Of a DNA stretch of 10,890 bases, positions 1-4,625 are shown in pieces. The DNA is taken from NCBI GenBank assembly GCA_046153995.1, contig JBJXEH010000125.1:1-10890 (forward strand). Reading direction: 5' to 3'. The notes beneath the pieces were generated by a model. That model searched no databases and was not told where the DNA came from. It saw nothing but the letters and a program-made list of their open reading frames with translations. Every line of letters starts with the position of its first letter. Position 1 is the first letter of the stretch. The DNA comes from SZUA-430 sp046153995 (GTDB lineage: Bacteria > Pseudomonadota > Alphaproteobacteria > Micropepsales > Micropepsaceae). Made by a program: the position numbers and the translations under genes.

Positions 1-974
1 GCGTCGACGAACACGCGGTCGAACTTGGAATAGTGCCGCTTCATCCACTTGTCGTCGGCGGCGGGTAGCAGTTTGCGCTCCGCGTTTTCAGCGCCGGCGC
101 GTTTCATGCGCTGCTTCGCGCGGGCGAGGCGGACTTCGCTGATGTCGGTGGCGACCAGGTGGCCTTTGTTCTGCATGGTCGCCGCCAGCGCCAGCGTCTT
201 GCCGCCGGTGCCGGAGCAGAAGTCCATGACCTGTAGGCCCGGTTTTGCGTCGCACAGAAGGGCCGCCACTTGCGAACCTTCGTCTTGGAACTCGATAAGG
301 CCGTCGCGGAATGCTTGCGTGGCCGAGACGTTGGCGCCGGGCTCGGCGCGCAAGCCCCACGGACTGAACGGTGTCAGCCGGGCGGCGATGTCTTCGCTGC
401 GGAGTTTTTTTCGGGCGTCTTCGACCGTCGTTTTCAGAAGGTTTACACGCAGGTCGACCGGTGCTGGTTCGAGCAAGGCCAGCATCTCTTTTTCAAAGTC
501 GTTCCCAAGCGCTTCGCGCAAGGGCGCTTCGAAGGCGGGCGGGCACTCAAGGCGCGTCGCTTCCGGCATGCGCGGATCTTGCAGCTTGCGGCGCGCGAGT
601 TGTTGCGCCAACGTGACGTCGTTGTCGCTCAAGCGCAAGCCCTTCGCTTCGCCACCCGTTTCGAGCGCCACGAACGCGAGCAGCAGGTGGTGCGGGCTGA
701 TGCGGGAGCGTTCCGCTTCCAAGTGCCAGCTTAGGCGCGCGCGGCGGCGGTTCACTTCGTACAAATTCTGCACAACCTTGCGGCGGTCGGCAGGCTGTAA
801 GTCGCGGGTTTCTTTCAATGCGCGGGTCAGAGCGCCATCGAGCGATGCGCCTTCTTCTTGGGCCAACAGGGCCGTGAGAAGGGCCTGCGACACGGGCGCC
901 GACAGCGCCGGCTTGCTCGCCGTAGGGGATTTCGGTGGTTTTGCGGCCTTCCTGGCCGGGTGACGCGTTTGCAA
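1..974 (-). CDS. RsmB/NOP-family rRNA cytosine-C5 methyltransferase, C-terminus beyond the window
   Basis: This is a SAM-dependent RNA m5C methyltransferase of the RsmB/NOL1/NOP2/Sun family, expected to modify a cytosine in ribosomal RNA. About 324 residues are visible. Residues 246-265 hold the SAM-binding motif (VMDFCSGTGGKTLALAA), preceded by IEFQDEGSQVAALL and followed by LVATDIS and, at the window edge, FDRVFVDA, the start of catalytic motif IV. The APVDLRVNLLKTT stretch typical of the family is near residue 180. The catalytic cysteines would lie beyond position 1. No in-frame ATG exists at the N-terminus. I chose TTG at 974-972 because GGGA lies 9 bases upstream, but the frame stays open farther upstream with GTG codons, so the start is uncertain. 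Family members are usually about 430 residues, which fits a gene missing its last quarter. It is divergent from btaA. Family call is firm; the exact target base is not. Confidence 0.85.
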   Translation of the reverse strand, partial: MQTRHPARKAAKPPKSPTASKPALSAPVSQALLTALLAQEEGASLDGALTRALKETRDLQPADRRKVVQNLYEVNRRRARLSWHLEAERSRISPHHLLLAFVALETGGEAKGLRLSDNDVTLAQQLARRKLQDPRMPEATRLECPPAFEAPLREALGNDFEKEMLALLEPAPVDLRVNLLKTTVEDARKKLRSEDIAARLTPFSPWGLRAEPGANVSATQAFRDGLIEFQDEGSQVAALLCDAKPGLQVMDFCSGTGGKTLALAATMQNKGHLVATDISEVRLARAKQRMKRAGAENAERKLLPAADDKWMKRHYSKFDRVFVD

Positions 975-1076
975 GCGTAGTGGTCCCGCATTAAGTAACT
1001 GGTTCGCGCTTTCAGGGTGCCGCTTCGCGGTCGGCCCACAAGGCGCTTTTTTCAATCCGGAATCCAGCACCACATC
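975..1076. promoter_or_regulatory. divergent intergenic region between the methyltransferase and btaA
   Basis: These roughly 100 bases separate two divergent genes and must carry the start signals of both unless btaA begins at the in-frame GTG at 1017. I see no confident sigma70 promoter. I also see no CTGTCAT direct repeat, the Pho box half-site that would be expected if btaAB were a PhoB-controlled phosphate-starvation operon. A T6 run lies at 1048-1053. Confidence 0.35.
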
Positions 1077-2291
1077 ATGGGTAACAAACTTCTGAAAGAA
1101 GCCGCGGTCAACCACAGCGTGACCACGAAGCGCGGCGTCTTGGAGCGGCTGTTCACGCTCATGTTCCAAGGGTTTGTCTATAACCAGATTTGGGAGGATC
1201 CCGACGTCGATATGGCGGCGCTGCGGATTGGGCCCACGAGCCGCATCATCACGATCGCGTCCGGCGGGTGCAACGTCGTCAATTATCTGGCCGCGAACCC
1301 GGCGAAGGTGATCGCTGTCGACTTGAACCCGAACCACATCGCGCTGACGCGGCTGAAGCTTGCGGCGCTTTCGCATCTGCCGACGTATGAAGACTTCTTC
1401 CAGTTCTTCGGCTACGCGAACACGAAGGGCAATCGCGAGAATTACGACAGCTTTTTGGTCGAGCGGTTGGATGAGACGTCGCGCAAGTATTGGCAGGAAT
1501 GGATTCCGCTGCGCGGGCGGCGGATCAACATGTTCGCGCGAAACCTCTATCGCTACGGGCTGCTGGGACGGTTTTTGGGTATCTTGCAGACGGTCGCGCG
1601 GCTGCACGGCAAGCAGCTGAAAGAGATGCTGACGGCGCGTACGCCGGAGGAGCAGCGGGCGATCTTCAATCGTACGATTGCACCGTTGTTCGACTCGAAG
1701 CTCGTGAAGGCGCTGTCGAAGCTGCCGGTGTCGTTCTATGCGCTGGGCATTCCACCGGCTCAGTACGACGAGTTGAATAAGGCGTCGGGCGGCGATCCGG
1801 CGGGGCTGATCCGGCGGCGGATCGAGAAGCTCGCCTGCGACTTCCCGATCACCGAGAACTATTTCGCCTGGCAGGCGTTCGGCCGGCGTTACGACACGGA
1901 AGATCGCGGTGCGGTGCCGGCGTATCTGCAGGAGCAGACTTACAAAATCGTTCGCGAGCGCACGGGGCGGGTGGAGACACACCTTGCTTCGATGACCGAT
2001 TATCTCGCCGGTTTGCCGGTGCAGAGCCTCGACCGTTACGTGCTGCTCGATGCGCAGGATTGGATGAACGAGGAGCAGATCACGGCGCTGTGGGAACAAA
2101 TCACGCGCACAGCGGCACCGGAGGCGCGGGTGATTTTCCGCACGGCGGGGCCCGACTCGCCGCTGGAGCGTAAGCTGCCCGCCGACGTCATCGGCCGCTG
2201 GCAGTACGAAGCCGAGGACGCGCAGACCTATTTCGAGAAGGACCGCTCGTCGATCTACGGCGGCTTCCACATTTACAGCTTGAAAGCCTAA
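1077..2291 (+). CDS. btaA: BtaA, S-adenosylmethionine:diacylglycerol 3-amino-3-carboxypropyltransferase
   Basis: BtaA catalyses the first step of betaine lipid synthesis: it transfers the 3-amino-3-carboxypropyl group of SAM to the free hydroxyl of diacylglycerol, giving diacylglyceryl-homoserine at the membrane. The 404-residue product matches the family length. Visible hallmarks are YNQIWEDP at residues 35-42, a SAM-binding segment at 58-90 (ITIASGGCNVVNYL, then VDLNPNHIAL), FRTAGPDSPLE at 354-364 and DRSSIYGGFHIY at 389-400. The ATG at 1077 is preferred because the family-like sequence begins soon after it, although no clear ribosome binding site precedes it. An in-frame GTG at 1017, with AGG just upstream, would add 20 residues. 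btaB follows after 2 bases, so the two are translated from one message. Function is known for Rhodobacter and Sinorhizobium homologues and assigned here by motif recognition. Confidence 0.93.
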   Translation: MGNKLLKEAAVNHSVTTKRGVLERLFTLMFQGFVYNQIWEDPDVDMAALRIGPTSRIITIASGGCNVVNYLAANPAKVIAVDLNPNHIALTRLKLAALSHLPTYEDFFQFFGYANTKGNRENYDSFLVERLDETSRKYWQEWIPLRGRRINMFARNLYRYGLLGRFLGILQTVARLHGKQLKEMLTARTPEEQRAIFNRTIAPLFDSKLVKALSKLPVSFYALGIPPAQYDELNKASGGDPAGLIRRRIEKLACDFPITENYFAWQAFGRRYDTEDRGAVPAYLQEQTYKIVRERTGRVETHLASMTDYLAGLPVQSLDRYVLLDAQDWMNEEQITALWEQITRTAAPEARVIFRTAGPDSPLERKLPADVIGRWQYEAEDAQTYFEKDRSSIYGGFHIYSLKA

Positions 2292-2293
2292 CC

Positions 2294-2941
2294 ATGACGT
2301 CGAATGCCCATGCGGCGATGGACAATATGTACCGTCATCAGCGGTACATCTACGACCTGACGCGCAAGTATTATCTGTTCGGGCGCGACAAGCTGATCAA
2401 GGAGCTGCCGGTCGGCGCGACGGATCATATCTGCGAAGTCGGCTGCGGTACGGCGCGCAATCTCGTGCTGCTCGCCAAGCGCAACCCCAACGCCACTTTC
2501 TACGGGATCGACGCGTCGAGCGAGATGCTGAAGACGGCGGCGGAGTCCGCGGCGGGTGCGGGCTTGAGTGGGCGTATCAAACTCGCAACGGCACTCTCGA
2601 CCGATTTCACGCCGGCGGGCCTTGGCCATTCGCGGCCGTTCGACCGGCTGATCTATTCCTACTCGCTCTCCATGATGGACGATTGGCGCGAGGCGTTGGA
2701 GCACGGGTTCAAACAGATGAAACCGGGCGGCACCGTCCACGTCGTCGACTTCGGGAACCAGGAGGGGATGCCCCCATGGTTCAAGAAGATGCTGGGCACG
2801 TGGCTCGACCAATTCCATGTGCGCTTCCGCCCGGAAGTGCGCGAGTGGTTCGAGGCTCAGGCGAAGGCGGGCAGGGGGAAGATGACCTACACGCCGGTGA
2901 TGCGCGGGTACGCGTACCGGCTCGATTTCCAGACTGTTTGA
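2294..2941 (+). CDS. btaB: BtaB, diacylglyceryl-homoserine N-methyltransferase
   Basis: BtaB carries out the three SAM-dependent N-methylations that convert diacylglyceryl-homoserine to the betaine lipid DGTS. The 215-residue protein is a class I methyltransferase with motif I ICEVGCGTARNL at residues 46-57, an acidic ribose-contacting site in YGIDAS at 70-75, and a post-core strand in GGTVHVVDFG at 145-154. The N-terminal YRHQRYIYDLTRKYYLFGRD (13-32) is characteristic of BtaB. The start lies 2 bases after the btaA stop and lacks a strong ribosome binding site, which suggests translation by coupling to btaA. An alternative start at Met9 or Met12 would leave the family-typical YRHQ segment intact. 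The neighbouring btaA makes the assignment firm. DGTS can replace phospholipids when phosphate is scarce. Confidence 0.93.
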   Translation: MTSNAHAAMDNMYRHQRYIYDLTRKYYLFGRDKLIKELPVGATDHICEVGCGTARNLVLLAKRNPNATFYGIDASSEMLKTAAESAAGAGLSGRIKLATALSTDFTPAGLGHSRPFDRLIYSYSLSMMDDWREALEHGFKQMKPGGTVHVVDFGNQEGMPPWFKKMLGTWLDQFHVRFRPEVREWFEAQAKAGRGKMTYTPVMRGYAYRLDFQTV

Positions 2942-2959
2942 CCTGTCCAATTGGCACAC

Positions 2960-2994
2960 GTGGCACAGGGGTACGCATGTACCGCTTGTGCCAC
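2960..2994. terminator. two-part perfect hairpin downstream of btaB
   Basis: An outer 8-bp stem, GTGGCACA (2960-2967) with TGTGCCAC (2987-2994), encloses an inner 5-bp stem, GGTAC (2970-2974) with GTACC (2979-2983), and a GCAT loop. Only two and three bases are left unpaired between the stems. It starts 19 bases after the btaB stop, where a transcript terminator or a 3'-end stabilising structure would sit. No T-tract follows on either strand, so a classic intrinsic terminator is not shown. A second GGCACA copy at 2953-2958 flanks it. The structure is seen directly; the role is inferred. Confidence 0.5.
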
Positions 2995-3042
2995 TTCCCG
3001 TGATGCGACCCCTGGCTCGGATAAGCGGGGGAGGGGTATAGG

Positions 3043-3056
3043 GCTAGAATTTTAGC
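3043..3056. repeat. AT-rich near-palindrome in the intergenic region
   Basis: GCTAGAATTTTAGC reads as a 7-bp stem with one G-T wobble and no loop (GCTAGAA against TTTTAGC). It stands out as an AT-rich patch in GC-rich surroundings and could be a protein binding site or melting region. I find no matching -35 box at proper spacing on either strand. Confidence 0.3.
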
Positions 3057-3156
3057 GAACAACCCCATGTACCCGAGAGTTAGGTCGAGAAAAGCCAAGC
3101 GCGCGCTACCAAATCCCGGCTTGGGCCACGCGGGCATACCTCTCCCGTCAGCCTCA

Positions 3157-3174
3157 CCGGCCGCATCTGGCCGG
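3157..3174. repeat. GC-rich hairpin CCGGCC-N6-GGCCGG
   Basis: A perfect 6-bp inverted repeat, CCGGCC (3157-3162) and GGCCGG (3169-3174), with a 6-base GCATCT loop. It lies about 70 bases downstream of the predicted start point of the leftward promoter at 3251-3278 and would form in that RNA. No U-run follows it, so it does not look like a stand-alone terminator. Confidence 0.4.
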
Positions 3175-3208
3175 GGCAAAGTTCGTGATCAACACTGTCA
3201 AGTCGCAG

Positions 3209-3220
3209 CCGCGATCGCGG
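3209..3220. repeat. 12-bp perfect palindrome CCGCGATCGCGG
   Basis: A perfect dyad without loop lies about 25 bases downstream (leftward) of the LexA-type operator. It could bind a dimeric regulator. It includes GCGATCGC, a palindrome that arises easily in GC-rich genomes, so its presence alone is weak evidence of function. Confidence 0.35.
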
Positions 3221-3245
3221 GCCGGAATGGGCGCGGTCGGGAAAG

Positions 3246-3260
3246 GAACAAATATAGAAC
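3246..3260. promoter_or_regulatory. LexA-type SOS operator, GAAC-N7-GAAC
   Basis: The 15 bases read GAAC-AAATATA-GAAC on the plus strand, which is GTTC-N7-GTTC on the minus strand. That is the direct-repeat LexA operator described for Alphaproteobacteria, with both half-sites perfect and the AT-rich spacer usual for strong sites. It covers the -10 box of a leftward promoter, where repressor binding would block transcription, and lies 69 bases upstream of the ParD-like antitoxin start. The match is seen directly; LexA control is inferred. Confidence 0.7.
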
Positions 3261-3278
3261 ATTTTCTTGGAATGTCAA
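3251..3278 (-). promoter_or_regulatory. sigma70-type promoter directed leftward, overlapping the LexA operator
   Basis: On the minus strand TTGACA (3278-3273) is a perfect -35 box and TATATT (3256-3251) matches five of six -10 positions, with a 16-base spacer. The start point would fall near 3244, and RNA would run left through 3240-2942. The -10 box is the spacer of the GAAC-N7-GAAC operator, an arrangement typical of SOS promoters. No convincing protein gene lies on the minus strand downstream, which is the puzzling part. I found no comparably good rightward promoter for the antitoxin gene. Confidence 0.65.
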
Positions 3279-3329
3279 ACGACTTATGGTACTTCTGATG
3301 GGCATCTTCCTGCGAAGGGTTTGTTCAAA

Positions 3330-3581
3330 ATGGCCGAGATGACTTTGACGCTCAAGGGCGACGCGGCAACGCGGCTTCAGCGTTTGCTCAAGGACGCGGC
3401 CTACCCAAACGCGGAAGCCGCCGTTGCGGACGCGCTTGAGGCGCTGGAGGAAAACCGTGCGCCCGACCTCGACGCCTGGCTGCGCGACGTCGTTGGACCG
3501 CGCCTCGATGCGATGCGGGCCGCGCCGGGCGGTTCGCTCTCTGCCGATCAGGTGCGCGAGCAGTTGTTCGGCAAGTCCTGA
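3330..3581 (+). CDS. ParD-like antitoxin of a type II toxin-antitoxin pair
   Basis: An 83-residue acidic protein probably acting as the antitoxin that neutralises the adjacent ParE-like toxin and represses its own promoter. The N-terminal strand MTLTLKGDAATRLQRLL followed by YPNAEAAVADALEALEE (residues 25-41) fits a ribbon-helix-helix DNA-binding domain of ParD/CopG type. The C-terminal part (about 45-83, with DAWLRDVVGPRLDAM and LSADQVREQLF) would be the flexible toxin-binding tail. ATG at 3330 has GAAGGG at 3314-3319 upstream; the next ATG at 3339 is also possible. The gene runs directly into the toxin frame, with stop TGA at 3579-3581 overlapping a CTG of that frame. The nearest clear control site is the LexA-type operator 69 bases upstream. 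Family call is moderately sure and rests partly on the toxin-like partner. Confidence 0.7.
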   Translation: MAEMTLTLKGDAATRLQRLLKDAAYPNAEAAVADALEALEENRAPDLDAWLRDVVGPRLDAMRAAPGGSLSADQVREQLFGKS

Positions 3582-3887
3582 GGCATGCAGACGTCACCGT
3601 CGTCTTTTCGCCGGCGGCGGCTGACGATCTTGAATCCCATTGTTGAGGCGGTTGGCCGCGAGATCGCCGACCGTTTCATCGCGCGGCTTGTGGCGCATTG
3701 CGAGAGCTTTTCCCGTGCGCCATTACGTGGGACCGTGCGCGACGATATTCGTGTTGGATTGCGCGTCGTTGGTTGGCGGCGGACTGTGACGATTGCGTTT
3801 GCTGTCGACGAAGCCGCGCGGCGGGTCGATGTCGCGGGCGTGTTCTACCGCGGGCGCGATGTGGCTGGGGCGATGGCGGGTCAGTGA
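3578..3887 (+). pseudogene. RelE/ParE-like toxin gene, frameshifted near its 5' end
   Basis: The downstream frame gives a clear ParE-like body: IVEAVGREIADRFIARL, then PLRGTVRDDIRVGLRVVGWRR, VTIAFAVDEAARRVDV and FYRGRDV. The N-terminal strand expected of ParE (VTVVFSPAAADDLES) is present just upstream in a different frame that opens with CTG at 3578, overlapping the antitoxin stop as CTGA, and ends at TGA 3644-3646. The two halves join near 3635-3642, where loss of one C gives an uninterrupted reading. ParE proteins usually have about four more residues here (an IYDYI-like turn), so a deletion of about 11 bases is an alternative. A 100-residue frame from ATG 3585 stays open, but its first 18 residues are an out-of-frame reading of the normal N-terminus. 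The toxin is therefore probably inactive or altered. Confidence 0.6.
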
Positions 3888-3944
3888 GGTTTCGCTTTGG
3901 ACGACCCTGTTCAACACGTCGCCTCACCTATCGCGGAGCGCGCC

Positions 3945-4544
3945 ATGCGCTCCGCGCCGTTTCTCGTCGGTGTCGGTGGTGGGGTTGCGGCTGGGAAGTC
4001 TACATTCGCTTCAAAGCTTGCGGCGGAGCTCGTCAGTCGCGGGTTGGCGGCGCAGGTGATTTCGCTTGATGGGTATCTCAAGCCGAATGCTGTGCTTGCC
4101 GCCGCGGGCCTCACGCACCGGAAGGGGTTTCCGGAGAGTTTCGATGTGGCGCGGCTTGTCTCCGATCTCGAGCTGATGCGGGCGGGCGAGCCGGTTCGCG
4201 TTCCCGTCTACGATCATGCCGCCAACGACGTCGTCGAAGCCGAGACGACGGTCGAGCCGGGCGGCGTTCTTATTCTCGAAGGCGTCATCGCGCTTGCACC
4301 CGAGGTTGCGGGGCTGCTGCACTTCAAGGTACTTTTGGATACGGATTTGGACGTCGCACGCGAACGCTATTTGGCACGCGCGCAGCGGGTCGCGGCGCTC
4401 GACCCTACGCACCCGCTCAACACCGTTCCGCCCGAGCACCGTTTGAGCGTGCTCCAAATGGTTTGGGTCGAGGTGAACCTTAAGAATTTTTCGGAACACA
4501 TCGCGCCCGCGAGGGATACGGCGGACATAGTGGTGCCGTTCTAA
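3945..4544 (+). CDS. small P-loop kinase of the pantothenate kinase/uridine kinase family
   Basis: A 199-residue cytosolic kinase that should transfer the gamma-phosphate of ATP to a small hydroxyl substrate. The Walker A loop GVAAGKST is at residues 13-20, followed by LDGYLKPN (41-48), HRKGFPESFD (58-67), PVYDH (87-91) and a Walker B-like VLILEGVIAL (108-117). DGYLKPN and RKGFPESFD strongly recall type I pantothenate kinase (CoaA), but CoaA is about 316 residues and this protein lacks that length, placing it nearer to YggC/FrcK-type or uridine-kinase-like proteins. The substrate is not evident. ATG 3945 is chosen because GGAG (3935-3938) lies 6 bases upstream; a TTG at 3897 would add 16 unlikely residues. 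It begins 57 bases after the toxin frame and may share its transcript. Confidence 0.8.
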   Translation: MRSAPFLVGVGGGVAAGKSTFASKLAAELVSRGLAAQVISLDGYLKPNAVLAAAGLTHRKGFPESFDVARLVSDLELMRAGEPVRVPVYDHAANDVVEAETTVEPGGVLILEGVIALAPEVAGLLHFKVLLDTDLDVARERYLARAQRVAALDPTHPLNTVPPEHRLSVLQMVWVEVNLKNFSEHIAPARDTADIVVPF

Positions 4545-4610
4545 CGGCGGAAGCCGCGGGCGCACCTTCCCTCCGCCACGATTGTTGGGCACCATCGGCC
4601 GCGCTGCTTC

Positions 4611-4625
4611 GAGGTCCATGTTTTG
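4611..4625 (+). promoter_or_regulatory. ribosome binding site selecting a TTG start for the cytochrome
   Basis: GAGG at 4611-4614 lies 8 bases before TTG 4623-4625, the start of the long cytochrome frame. An ATG at 4618-4620 is in another frame and meets a stop after nine codons, so it cannot be the gene start. The site therefore supports the non-ATG start. Confidence 0.5.

Noticed and set aside
49..963. Long plus-strand open frame of 304 codons rich in Ser, Arg and Ala
   Set aside because: It is antisense to the RsmB/NOP methyltransferase, whose SAM motif and family blocks are plain on the minus strand.
2288..2959. Minus-strand open frame of 223 codons over btaB
   Set aside because: It is antisense to the recognised methyltransferase btaB and shows no domain pattern.
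3080..3262. 60-codon minus-strand frame starting inside the LexA operator
   Set aside because: Its start lies upstream of the predicted transcription start of the leftward promoter, so that RNA could not encode it from its first codon.
2942..3329. tRNA, SRP RNA or tmRNA in the large intergenic region
   Set aside because: No T-loop motif, CCA-ended acceptor or SRP core sequence is present on either strand.
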